Assembly (NCBI GenBank): GCA_012728015.1
Contig: JAAYFY010000009.1
Coordinates: 1 to 64,000, forward strand
Direction: 5' to 3'
Origin: Clostridiaceae bacterium
Lineage (GTDB): Bacteria; Bacillota; Clostridia; DSM-8532
DNA length: 64,000 nt
Shown here: one piece after another, positions 1 through 7,681 of the stretch
How positions within the stretch are numbered: position 1 is the stretch's first letter
Layout: every line of letters starts with the position of its first letter
Translations under genes and position numbers: made by a program
The notes under the pieces: generated by a model
Seen by the model: only the letters and a program-made list of their open reading frames with translations
What the model was told of the DNA's origin: nothing
Databases searched by the model: none

Positions 1-553
1 AATTATCCTTTTGCACCTGTTTCAGATGCTCTATATTGTTAAATCCATAATATTGAACATGGTCTCTTGTAAATCCATATCCGGACTTCAACAATCCATC
101 TTTTACTCGTTTTATAAACTCGTTACCATTTTTAATAATTAAAACTGAATCTCCGAAGTTGTGTATTCTTTCCAACTGTTCCTTGGTGAACTGGTATTTT
201 ATAGTTAATATATCTCCAGCCAACTGCTCATCAACATGATTTCTGTGATCAAACATAAACATACAGAATACTGGACACCCCAAATAACCTAAGTTCCTTG
301 ATGCTGATGGTGCATTAAACTGAGCAACTAACTCATTAGTGTCAACAGTTACCATAGATATCTTAACATCCCGTAGCACCATTTGTCCATCGTATTTATC
401 GCCAACGTCTTCATCATCAGTTGTTTTCTCTAAGTCCACATAATACTTTAGGTTTTTCATATAAAGCTGCCCTTCACGAAGCTTTTTCAGGTTTTTCTTA
501 GAACCAAATTTCATCAACATTGACCAGCCATTTTCAACTGTTTTTTCTTCCAT
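1..553 (-). CDS. Hypothetical protein, C-terminus cut by window edge
   Basis: An open frame of 184 codons runs from ATG at 553 to the left edge without a stop. An AGGAAGG ribosome binding site lies 11 bases upstream of the ATG; a closer ATG at 560 stops after eight codons. The protein starts MEEKTVENGWSMLMKFGS and continues with a lysine-rich stretch, a GQLYMKNLKYY segment and an acidic TTDDEDVGDKYDG segment. I do not recognise the family and see no signal peptide or membrane segment. Base composition is visibly AT-rich (first 60 bases are 28% GC) compared with about half GC in the genes to its right, and an IS-end-like repeat array lies just upstream. Both point to acquisition by transfer, which is inference. 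Confidence 0.75.
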   Translation of the reverse strand, partial: MEEKTVENGWSMLMKFGSKKNLKKLREGQLYMKNLKYYVDLEKTTDDEDVGDKYDGQMVLRDVKISMVTVDTNELVAQFNAPSASRNLGYLGCPVFCMFMFDHRNHVDEQLAGDILTIKYQFTKEQLERIHNFGDSVLIIKNGNEFIKRVKDGLLKSGYGFTRDHVQYYGFNNIEHLKQVQKDN

Positions 554-684
554 TTTTCATACCGCCTTCCTCTAACAACTATTCCACTTTCCAACTTTGC
601 CTATGGCCATGTTGAATTGTCGATTTTTAACGTATTTATCCCTACATCCAACCTGTTCACACAACCTTAAAAAATTCCGAAAAA

Positions 685-762
685 ACATCTAAATCGTGCA
701 CTCGCGAAGGCTGACATCTAAATCGACCACTCACCGAGCACTGACATCTAACCTGACCACTT
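685..762. repeat. Three tandem 19-bp repeats, IS21-end-like
   Basis: Three near-identical 19-base units start at 685, 714 and 744 (period 29-30). Each reads acatctaa, then two variable bases, then a block ending in cact[c/t]. Units one and two differ only in two or three central bases. On the minus strand the unit reads GAGTGGTCGATTTAGATGT. Multiple short repeats at a terminus are typical of IS21-family elements, but no istA/istB gene is visible here, so this may be an orphan end. The rest of 554-884 holds no gene I can support. Confidence 0.6.
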
Positions 763-849
763 AACTATCTGATAGGGCATTTCTTGACTTGTTTCCACGA
801 AGCGAAAAAATGTTATTTTTGCTTTTTGGGTTTCAAACTCATATGTGTG

Positions 850-873
850 AAAACCTTGATATATCAGGGTTTG
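850..873 (-). terminator. Weak terminator after rlmD
   Basis: Imperfect hairpin just past the rlmD stop: AAACC pairs with GGTTT around a TGATATATCA core with one mismatch. On the minus strand four T residues follow. Confidence 0.35.
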
Positions 874-884
874 CAGACTTCATG

Positions 885-2243
885 CTATTTTGCCCTTGAC
901 ATCATTACTACCGTCTCAACATGCGCCGTCCACGGGAACATGTCAACTGGCTGCACTTCTTTGACATCATAGCCGCTCCCGCTGAGGAACTTCAGGTCAC
1001 GGGCTAAGGTCGAGGGGTTGCAGGAGACATAAACAATGCGCTCTGGAGCCATATCTGCAATTGTTTCCAGCAAAGCTTCATCACAGCCTTTGCGCGGCGG
1101 ATCTACAATAACCACATCCGCTATTGTACCCTGGCTGTACAGTTCCGAAGCCACATCCTGGGCATTTCCGCAGAAAAACTCCGCATTGTTAATGCCGTTC
1201 TTTTCTGCATTTCGCCTTGCGGCTTCCACAGCTTCCGGAACAGATTCGACTCCGATCACCCTTTTTGCTTTCCTGGCCGCGAACAAGGCGATGGTTCCAA
1301 TTCCGCAGTAGAGGTCGAAGACGGTTTCTTCGCCGGTAAGATCGGCGTACTCAACGGCTTTGCCATAAAGAACCAGGGTTTGTTCCGGGTTTACCTGGTA
1401 GAAGGACAGCGGGGAAATCTCGAAGACAAGATCTCCCAGCCTGTCCTCAATGGTATCCGTACCGTAAAGGGTTATACTTTCAGAGCCCATTATGACATTG
1501 CCCGTTTTATCATTGATATTGAGAATGATGCTCTTAAGGCCTGGTATTCTCTCCTTAAGAAGGGATACCAGCCTGTCTTTTTTTGGTATGTCCGGCCTGG
1601 CAGAAACAATGACTACCATAACCTCTCCGGTTGAAAAGCCTACCTTGCTCACCACATGGCGGATAAGCCCGCTGTGTTTTGTTTCGTTGTAAGCCGGCAC
1701 ATTATTGGTTCTCATGAATTCGAGCACGATATCTTTTGCCAGATCGCTTACAGGATGCTGGATCCCGCACTCCCCGGATTCTATGATTTCATGGCTGCGG
1801 GGAGCAAAAAAGCCTGCAACAGGCCCTTTATCCCCCATGCCGACAGGGTATTGGGCCTTATTGCGGTACCTTTTTGGCGTTTCCATCCCAATGGTGGGCA
1901 TAACCTCGATGTCTGCCAGCCCGCCGATCCTTTCAAGGTTGTCTGCTACTACCTGGCGCTTGAACCGGAGTGTTCTTTCATAGTTCATGTGCTGAAGGCT
2001 GCAGCCGCCGCAGCGCCTGTAAACAGGGCAGAAGGGTTCAGCCCGGTTCGGGCTTGTTTCGATAAACTCCTCTATCCTTGCAATCGCATAGTTTTTCAAC
2101 ACCTTGATGACTTTTGCCTTTACCTTCTCACCCGCAATGGCTCCCTGAACAAAGACGGCCATGCCGTCTTTTCGTCCCACACCGAGCCCGTCATGGGTCT
2201 GGCCGGTTATCTCAAGTTCAAAGACCTGGTTTTTCGCGATCAT
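885..2243 (-). CDS. rlmD: 23S rRNA (uracil-5-)-methyltransferase, RumA/RlmD type
   Basis: SAM-dependent enzyme that makes 5-methyluridine in 23S rRNA. The 452 residues are the family's normal length. A TRAM RNA-binding domain fills about residues 1-60. Four cysteines that can hold an [4Fe-4S] cluster follow: C72, C78, C81 and C159. The C-terminal Rossmann domain has the SAM motif DLYCGIGT, then VDPPRKG and the catalytic cysteine in YVSCNPSTLARD. A GAGGGG ribosome binding site precedes the ATG. In Firmicutes a single RlmCD enzyme often modifies two uridines, so site specificity cannot be read from the sequence. The gene stands alone with PadR/DUF2812 upstream on the same strand. Confidence 0.93.
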   Translation of the reverse strand: MIAKNQVFELEITGQTHDGLGVGRKDGMAVFVQGAIAGEKVKAKVIKVLKNYAIARIEEFIETSPNRAEPFCPVYRRCGGCSLQHMNYERTLRFKRQVVADNLERIGGLADIEVMPTIGMETPKRYRNKAQYPVGMGDKGPVAGFFAPRSHEIIESGECGIQHPVSDLAKDIVLEFMRTNNVPAYNETKHSGLIRHVVSKVGFSTGEVMVVIVSARPDIPKKDRLVSLLKERIPGLKSIILNINDKTGNVIMGSESITLYGTDTIEDRLGDLVFEISPLSFYQVNPEQTLVLYGKAVEYADLTGEETVFDLYCGIGTIALFAARKAKRVIGVESVPEAVEAARRNAEKNGINNAEFFCGNAQDVASELYSQGTIADVVIVDPPRKGCDEALLETIADMAPERIVYVSCNPSTLARDLKFLSGSGYDVKEVQPVDMFPWTAHVETVVMMSRAK

Positions 2244-2274
2244 TTCTGGTCCGTCCCCTCGATGCCCTTTTTAT

Positions 2275-2898
2275 TCATACTCCTTCTATGTCTCCCTCGT
2301 TATCCTTCTTATTATTTGCATGGCGCAGGGCAAGCACAAAAATAACTGCCTGGACAAAAAAGAATACGGATAAAACTCCCAGCAGTATTGCTACTGCTTT
2401 TGAGCCGCCTCCGAAAATGCTTAACAGACAGCCCATGGCAAGTATCAGCCCATAATAGAAGTTGGTGTTCATAAGTCTTTTCAAATACGCGGCAACAGCC
2501 TCGGCATCCTGTCCGGTATGAAGACTCGTGAGCTTTCCATCCCTTTCACGTTCAACGATCAGCAGCTCCTGGTTATAATTCCCCGGATTAGTGGCTATCT
2601 GGGCGGCTCCTTTCGCCCAGGGCCGCCACCTCGCCTTGCCTATGGAGAAGTTCAGGTTTATGTTTTTTGTAAAGGTGCGGTAACCCATTTCTTCAAGGAA
2701 TCTTCGGTAATCCTGGACATGCGACTGGTCCTTGCCGGCCATGAATTCAATCTGGTATTCATACTGCGAAGGCGCGCAAAGATCAAACTCGTACATAAGA
2801 CTCGTGGTGCGTACAAGCCGGTAGCCTTTTTCCGCCATTTTATTCAGCCATTTTTCCTGTGCCTCCAGGAATCCTCCGAAATAACGAAAAACCCTCAT
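2275..2898 (-). CDS. DUF2812 membrane protein
   Basis: The 207-residue protein opens with the DUF2812 pattern: aromatic-rich FRYFGGFLEAQEKWLNKMAEKGYRL, then an acidic YEFD/YEYQIEF stretch and a W-rich segment. Two hydrophobic helices follow at about residues 148-165 and 168-190, ending in a charged tail. It probably sits in the membrane with its N-terminal domain inside the cell. Its ATG overlaps the padR stop codon by four bases (ATGA), so the two are translationally coupled. PadR/DUF2812 pairs are common in clostridia and the DUF2812 partner is thought to be the regulated output. Molecular function is unknown. Confidence 0.85.
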   Translation of the reverse strand: MRVFRYFGGFLEAQEKWLNKMAEKGYRLVRTTSLMYEFDLCAPSQYEYQIEFMAGKDQSHVQDYRRFLEEMGYRTFTKNINLNFSIGKARWRPWAKGAAQIATNPGNYNQELLIVERERDGKLTSLHTGQDAEAVAAYLKRLMNTNFYYGLILAMGCLLSIFGGGSKAVAILLGVLSVFFFVQAVIFVLALRHANNKKDNEGDIEGV

Positions 2899-3236
2899 TT
2901 TCCACCACCGCTCCCTTCAATTATTTCCCGGGCAATGCCGCAAAGCTCTATCAGGCGCTCAAGTTCCCTTTCGGCTACCATTTTCCCTGTCTCGGTTATA
3001 GCATACAGCTTTTTTGCGCTGCCCGGCTCTTCGCCGCATGGGGCGATCCAACCCTTGCTTGCCAGGTTGTTGATAGCGCCGTACAGTGTCCCTGCGCCCA
3101 GGGCTAGGCGCCCATTGGTTTTTTCCTCAATGAACTGCATGATGCCGTAACCATGATTTGGACGATACAAAGCCAGCATCACAAAAAAGGTGGTTTCGGT
3201 CAGCGCTCCTCCCTTGACATTATCACGCATAGGCAA
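2895..3236 (-). CDS. PadR-family transcriptional regulator
   Basis: A 113-residue winged-helix repressor. The typical PadR core is visible: LTETTFFVMLALYRPNHGYGI, then LGAGTLYGAINNL (recognition helix) and YAITETGK (wing), followed by a C-terminal dimerisation helix. The start is supported by AAGAGG seven bases upstream. It is first in a two-gene operon with the DUF2812 protein. A perfect inverted repeat lies across its own promoter, so autorepression is likely. The ligand cannot be inferred. Confidence 0.92.
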   Translation of the reverse strand: MPMRDNVKGGALTETTFFVMLALYRPNHGYGIMQFIEEKTNGRLALGAGTLYGAINNLASKGWIAPCGEEPGSAKKLYAITETGKMVAERELERLIELCGIAREIIEGSGGGK

Positions 3237-3252
3237 CCTCTTCCCGGAGTAA

Positions 3253-3299
3253 TATTATTACGTTTACTGTAGTATATCACTAAACGTAATAATAGTCAA
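3253..3299 (-). promoter_or_regulatory. padR promoter with overlapping palindromic operator
   Basis: On the minus strand TTGACT (3294-3299) and TATACT (3271-3276) are separated by 17 bases. A perfect inverted repeat with 14-base arms (3253-3266 and 3281-3294, core ATTATTACGTTTA) and a 14-base spacer straddles both elements. A dimeric repressor bound here would block RNA polymerase. Its position directly before padR suggests it is the PadR operator. Confidence 0.8.
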
Positions 3300-3362
3300 G
3301 GGGTGAATGTTGAAAAAGATCAGGCATACGCTTACAGAGCGGGATTTTCATACCATAGACAT

Positions 3363-4532
3363 TTATTCAAGATAAGGCTCAATCTCCATGACGTAGTAGG
3401 CTTCATAGGTCAGACCGCTGTTGTAGACCTTTGTGGCCAGATCCACACCAAGATACCTAAGGTGCCAGGGTTCGTACAGATAGCCCGTAATCCCTTCCTG
3501 GCCCTTGGGATACCGGATGATGAACCCGTATTCATGGGCATGATCCTTATACCATTCAAACTCTTTTGTCTTTTCTACTTCATAGTCATTTATGATGACA
3601 TCAACTGCAAGCCCGGTATTATGTTCGCTGTGGCCTCCCCTGGCATTCAGCCTGTCCACATCTTCAATGCTTCTTCCTGAATTTACTTTTCTGTTCCAAA
3701 TATCATGCTGGGTCTTAATACTTCTATAGGTACCGTATGCAGTGATGTTCAGCCCCAGCTTTTTGGCATCGTAATGCATTCTTTCAAAGGCTTCTTTTGC
3801 TTCCTTCCTCATATATTGTTTTGCCGTACCGGGTACACATAATTCTTTCGGAAGTTCCACAAGCTCAGGCGCATATGTATCGGGCAGCTTACGGTACTTA
3901 TTCACCAGTACATTCAATGCATCGGGATCCTTTATGGTAACGATACCAGTATAAAAAGGGTTGTCCAGCCCAATATTTACATCAAGAATCACTTTTTCAT
4001 AGCCAAATCCAGGATTCCTGGCTTTATATACCTGGTACCGCTCGTATTTATCCTGATCAAAATAGGTTAGTTCGCAATACTCCTGAGGAATTTCTTCCAA
4101 TGCCTCCTTAGGCGGAACGCTTTCAGGGCTTGGTGTTTCCTCAGCCTTGGGCGCATCAGCAGGATTTTGTACTTCTCCGGGCTTTTGGGTGGATGCAGGT
4201 CCTGGAGCCTTTTTAGGATTCGGCGTTGTAGAGTGTTCGGATGCTTGTCCGGACTCCTTTTCCGAATCTGTCATGCCTGTGTATTCAGCAGTTTCCAATG
4301 AATCTGAACTATTGACAGGGCTCCCGGGTTCGGCTGAAGCCATTGCATGAGAAGATTGATCGGGCATTGCTTCATCCTTTTCCTGAAGTACTTCTGCCAG
4401 ACCATCCGAAGTCTTTTCATATTTGGTGAAATCGGTTGTTCCTTCATCTGAATAGGATGTTATCTGATTCGCTGCCAAAAATACCCCAGAAATCAGAAAG
4501 ACAAAGAGCAACAACAGAGAATATTTCCTCAC
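3363..4532 (-). CDS. M15-family D-alanyl-D-alanine carboxypeptidase, membrane-anchored
   Basis: VanY/DdcY-like zinc peptidase that trims the terminal D-Ala of peptidoglycan stem peptides outside the cell. It begins at GTG with AGGAGG eight bases upstream. Residues about 4-24 form a signal anchor. A region rich in P, E, S, T and K (about 45-145) acts as a wall-spanning linker. The catalytic domain fills the C-terminal half. It holds the SEHNTGLAVDV motif (SxHxxGxAxD, zinc H and D) and EPWHLRYLG with the third zinc ligand. It is monocistronic. At 389 residues it is longer than plain VanY because of the linker. Confidence 0.9.
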   Translation of the reverse strand: MRKYSLLLLFVFLISGVFLAANQITSYSDEGTTDFTKYEKTSDGLAEVLQEKDEAMPDQSSHAMASAEPGSPVNSSDSLETAEYTGMTDSEKESGQASEHSTTPNPKKAPGPASTQKPGEVQNPADAPKAEETPSPESVPPKEALEEIPQEYCELTYFDQDKYERYQVYKARNPGFGYEKVILDVNIGLDNPFYTGIVTIKDPDALNVLVNKYRKLPDTYAPELVELPKELCVPGTAKQYMRKEAKEAFERMHYDAKKLGLNITAYGTYRSIKTQHDIWNRKVNSGRSIEDVDRLNARGGHSEHNTGLAVDVIINDYEVEKTKEFEWYKDHAHEYGFIIRYPKGQEGITGYLYEPWHLRYLGVDLATKVYNSGLTYEAYYVMEIEPYLE

Positions 4533-4728
4533 TGTCTATTCCTCCTGCTCACAAAGCATTACCGCTCTTAATATTGATACCACATTTCGACACATTTCTT
4601 CAACTCTTATAACCTCAAGGGGGTAAGGCTAAGTTGGCGAACCGATCGTAAAGGGGTATAGGAAATGCGATGGAAACCAGTTTCCTGAAACAAAAATGAA
4701 TTCTGTGGCAATAATAAAATAAAACTTC
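4533..4728. other. Intergenic leader, no gene recognised
   Basis: The 302-base divergent gap between the M15 and M23 genes has no coding frame. It holds a G-rich block at about 4616-4660 and a small hairpin GGAAAC-CA-GTTTCC near 4674-4687. I compared it by eye with the c-di-AMP and c-di-GMP riboswitch cores and found no convincing match. Confidence 0.4.
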
Positions 4729-4757
4729 TTCTATTCTGGAAGATAATATATTATAAT
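4729..4757 (+). promoter_or_regulatory. Possible promoter of the M23-bactofilin operon
   Basis: A perfect TATAAT at 4752-4757 with a weak -35 (TTCTAT) 17 bases upstream. It is 78 bases before the M23 start codon. Confidence 0.4.
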
Positions 4758-4834
4758 AGTATCGGCTGTGTTACGGTATTATTTCACAAATGTGACAAAA
4801 CTGTTGATGATATAACGGTTTAGGGAGTGAAGAC

Positions 4835-5803
4835 ATGAGGAATCTGAGAGGAAAGATGTCTGCCAGGAGGAAGTATTTGTCGATAATGTATATTCCTCAT
4901 CACAAGGGCGGAGTCAAAACAATCAGAATAAGCCATTACAGGACTATTCTTCTCACTGCCTTCGCATTCATGCTTGTTGCTCTTTTGGCGCTGACGGGTT
5001 ATACCCTTTCTGTGGTAAGACAGAACAATGACATGATCGTTAAACACGCGGAAGAAATAAATGACATCATGAGCGAAAAAGAACAATTACAGGCCCTTAT
5101 CGCGAAACAGGCAAAAGAGCTTGCCGACAATGCCGAGATCATTACAACCATGCAATCCATCAAGACCATATCGGAAGAGGCCATCGACGATTACAAGGAA
5201 CAGTATGAAAACATGATCGTCGCATACATCGACAAGGATGTCAAGAACATTGGAACCATAAGCCGCGGCGATAAAAAACCCTCTTCCTTCAAAGAAGACG
5301 TTGCGGAACTTCGCGCACTCATCTCTTTGGTGGAATCGGCCAAGCTTTCCGAAGATGACGTCACGAGCAAAATAGCACAGAAGGAAGCCCGGCTCAACAA
5401 CTATCTTGATGCCCTTCCCACTTATTGGCCCGTCAATTCAAGGACAATCTTCTCCGGGTTTGGTATGCGTTTTCACCCCATTTACAAGCGGTACAGAATG
5501 CATGACGGTTTAGACATGGCCGGCTCTACGGGGGACCCCGTATATGCCTCCGGAGAGGGCAAGGTCATTTTTGCCGGCTGGAACGGCGGCTTTGGAAATG
5601 TAATTATAATCGACCATGGTAATGGATTTAAAACATATTACGCTCACTTAAGCAAGATACTGGTTAAGGAAGGCCAATGGGTTTCCAAAGCCCAGAAGAT
5701 CGGCCATGTTGGGTCAACGGGGTTGTCAACCAGTTCCCATCTGCATTTTGAGGTCAGGCTGAATGAAAAACCCACCGACCCTCTGTATTATATTGAACCC
5801 TGA
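4835..5803 (+). CDS. M23 peptidoglycan endopeptidase (LytM domain), membrane-anchored
   Basis: Zinc metallopeptidase acting on peptidoglycan cross-links outside the membrane. A membrane anchor lies at about residues 34-56. A coiled coil rich in E, K and Q follows (about 65-185), and then the LytM domain (about 205-318). The zinc ligands are visible: H and D in MHDGLDMAG, and the HxH of SSHLHFEV. GFGMRFHP is the family's usual entry motif. GGGAGTG precedes the ATG. It is followed 24 bases later by bactofilin, a pairing seen in many bacteria where the scaffold localises the hydrolase. Coiled-coil M23 proteins can also be inactive activators, but here the catalytic residues are all present. Confidence 0.93.
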   Translation: MRNLRGKMSARRKYLSIMYIPHHKGGVKTIRISHYRTILLTAFAFMLVALLALTGYTLSVVRQNNDMIVKHAEEINDIMSEKEQLQALIAKQAKELADNAEIITTMQSIKTISEEAIDDYKEQYENMIVAYIDKDVKNIGTISRGDKKPSSFKEDVAELRALISLVESAKLSEDDVTSKIAQKEARLNNYLDALPTYWPVNSRTIFSGFGMRFHPIYKRYRMHDGLDMAGSTGDPVYASGEGKVIFAGWNGGFGNVIIIDHGNGFKTYYAHLSKILVKEGQWVSKAQKIGHVGSTGLSTSSHLHFEVRLNEKPTDPLYYIEP

Positions 5804-5826
5804 TATTATAAGAAAGGTGGTCAATA

Positions 5827-6279
5827 ATGTTGAAGAAAAGGAAAAGCTCACCTGCTTCCATGGACACCGTGATCGGCGAATATACCACGTTTGCCGGCAA
5901 CGTGGATACCGAAGGATCCCTGAAGATCCTTGGAAAGGTTGAGGGTGACGTAAAGGCCGGGGGAGACGTCTACATTGAATCATCTTCATCCATAACAGGA
6001 AATGTGTATGGCAGCAATGTTTATATAAGCGGCAGGGTGAAGGGAAACATAATGGCCAAGGGTATCCTGCACCTGCAGGCCCAGGCCAGGCTTTACGGGG
6101 ATATTGAAGTATCCAGTATCGCGACCGATGAGGGCGCCATATTCCAGGGCAGTTGTAAAATGATTGAGCTTCCCGAGGAGGATATAGCGATCGCATCACC
6201 ATCGACCAGGAAATCCCGGTCCAGGCTTAAGATCAAGCATGAGGAGCTGGATGAGGATATCGATGATATCGATGTATAA
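5827..6279 (+). CDS. Bactofilin (polymer-forming cytoskeletal protein)
   Basis: A 150-residue protein with the DUF583/bactofilin beta-helix (about residues 15-115). The repeating pattern is GxxTxFxGNVxTEGSLKILGKVEGDVKAGGDVYI, then GSNVYISGRVKGNIMAKG, ending GDIEVSSIATDEGAIFQG. The C-terminal tail is charged and probably disordered. Bactofilins self-assemble without nucleotide into filaments near the membrane and recruit wall enzymes. Here the partner is the M23 peptidase encoded just upstream in the same operon. AGAAAGGTGG precedes the ATG. Confidence 0.94.
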   Translation: MLKKRKSSPASMDTVIGEYTTFAGNVDTEGSLKILGKVEGDVKAGGDVYIESSSSITGNVYGSNVYISGRVKGNIMAKGILHLQAQARLYGDIEVSSIATDEGAIFQGSCKMIELPEEDIAIASPSTRKSRSRLKIKHEELDEDIDDIDV

Positions 6280-6309
6280 ATGGCGACGAGGCGGATAAAA
6301 CCGCAAATA

Positions 6310-6336
6310 AACCCGGAGAGCCACTCCGGGTTTTGT
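6310..6336 (+). terminator. Terminator after bactofilin, also faces thiN
   Basis: Perfect 9-bp stem AACCCGGAG / CTCCGGGTT (6310-6318, 6324-6332) with a five-base loop, followed by T residues. It lies between the convergent bactofilin and thiN genes and may stop transcription from both sides. Confidence 0.85.
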
Positions 6337-6359
6337 GTTCCTTTCAGATTCCTGGACCG

Positions 6360-7025
6360 TCAGTTTTTTTCGCCGGGAGCATCTTTATCATCGCGGCTGA
6401 GAATCACCATAAGGAGCCCTTTATCAAAACTGACTACCGCCGTTTCCGAAACAAACTCATTACTGATACCCAGGCTGCTTCCACGCTTCAGGGTGTAGTC
6501 CTTCAAGGGATAGAAAAGGCCTTCGGTGGTGAGTCCCCTGACCTCTGGCGAAAGAGAAATCAGGGAAACCTTCCAGTTATCCAGCCTTTCCAGTTCCATT
6601 CTTCCTCCAGTAAGGTAAACCCGGTTATTGTCATCCTCGATCCAGCCCTTTATGTTCCTCTCAAGAAGGCTTGACAGGATCAGTATATTCCCGACAGAGT
6701 GGTCCAGCCGCGAGCCCGTGGCAGACAGAATACAAATCTCGTCGGCTCCCATGTCCGCCGCGGTTTCCACTGCCAGTTCGGTATCGGTGAAATCCTTTTT
6801 TACCGGGAAGCTTTTGATGGTAACCTGCTTTTGAGCGCGGAAATAATCCAGGACAGCCGGCGGTATTGAATCAAAGTCGCCTACGAGAAGATCAGGTATA
6901 ATGCCTGCCTCATATAAATAAAGGCCTCCACCATCGGCGGCAATAATAACATCCGCGTTTTCGCAGCGCTCTTTAAGAAGCCGGGGATCAACAGGATCCC
7001 CGCTGCCTACAATCACTGCCCTCAT
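6360..7025 (-). CDS. thiN: Thiamine diphosphokinase
   Basis: Transfers pyrophosphate from ATP to thiamine to make the active cofactor. The 221-residue length is normal. Family motifs are visible near the N-terminus: IIAADGGGLYLYEAG (about residues 29-43), then LLVGDFDSIP, KDFTDTE and the central SATGSRLDHSVGN, with the C-terminal beta domain after about residue 130. It is the last gene of the rlmN-prpC-prkC-rsgA-rpe-thiN operon, one base after rpe, the same place it occupies in Bacillus. Confidence 0.95.
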   Translation of the reverse strand: MRAVIVGSGDPVDPRLLKERCENADVIIAADGGGLYLYEAGIIPDLLVGDFDSIPPAVLDYFRAQKQVTIKSFPVKKDFTDTELAVETAADMGADEICILSATGSRLDHSVGNILILSSLLERNIKGWIEDDNNRVYLTGGRMELERLDNWKVSLISLSPEVRGLTTEGLFYPLKDYTLKRGSSLGISNEFVSETAVVSFDKGLLMVILSRDDKDAPGEKN

Positions 7026-7026
7026 T

Positions 7027-7677
7027 CTACACAGACCTCTTTAGCAAAGACACGAATTTGGCGGGATTCTCGCTCTTGAAGAACGCAGACCCGGTGACAA
7101 TCACATTTGCTCCCGCCGAAACTACCGTTTTTATGGTTTCGCTGTTAATCCCGCCGTCAACCTGGATATCCAGGGGAATATCCAGCCGGTTGGCGGCATC
7201 CCTGATATTCCGGACTTTCCTTTCCATGCCCTCTATATATTTCTGTCCGCCATAGCCGGGGCGCACCGTCATGACCAGGACCATATCAACTTTATCCAGG
7301 ATATTGAGGATTACACTATCATCTGTTTCCGGGCTTATGGATACCCCCGCTCTTACGCCCAGGCTTCTGATCCTTGCCAGTAACGCTTCAAGGTCCGATG
7401 CGGCCTCGGCATGGATTGTGATGCTGTCCGCCCCGGCTTTGGCAAATGACTCGATATGCCTGTCCGGGTTGCTGACCATCAGGTGCGCATCGAAAGGCAG
7501 CCTGGAATGGGGCCGCAGGGCTTCCACCACAATGGCGCCTATGGTGATGGGAGGCACGAAATGTCCGTCCATGATATCCAGATGAACCATGTCGGCTCCC
7601 GATTTTTCAATCTTCTCCAATTCTGTTCTGAGGCATGAGAAGTCTGCTGATAGGATGGATGGTGCGATCTTAATCAT
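7027..7677 (-). CDS. rpe: Ribulose-phosphate 3-epimerase
   Basis: Interconverts ribulose 5-phosphate and xylulose 5-phosphate in the pentose phosphate pathway. It is a TIM barrel of 216 residues. The start at 7677 gives MIKIAPSILSADF, the family's standard opening, with GGAG eight bases upstream; the frame stays open for 43 more codons upstream inside rsgA, which I do not count. Metal and active-site residues are visible: S and D in SILSAD, HLDIMDGHFVP, DAHLM, MTVRPGYGGQ and VDGGIN. It starts four bases after the rsgA stop. Confidence 0.96.
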   Translation of the reverse strand: MIKIAPSILSADFSCLRTELEKIEKSGADMVHLDIMDGHFVPPITIGAIVVEALRPHSRLPFDAHLMVSNPDRHIESFAKAGADSITIHAEAASDLEALLARIRSLGVRAGVSISPETDDSVILNILDKVDMVLVMTVRPGYGGQKYIEGMERKVRNIRDAANRLDIPLDIQVDGGINSETIKTVVSAGANVIVTGSAFFKSENPAKFVSLLKRSV

Positions 7678-7681
7678 TTTG

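Noticed and set aside
685-762. Three repeats with 29-30 base period as a CRISPR array
   Set aside because: Repeats are only 19 bases with 10-11 base gaps, diverged, three in number, and no cas genes are near.
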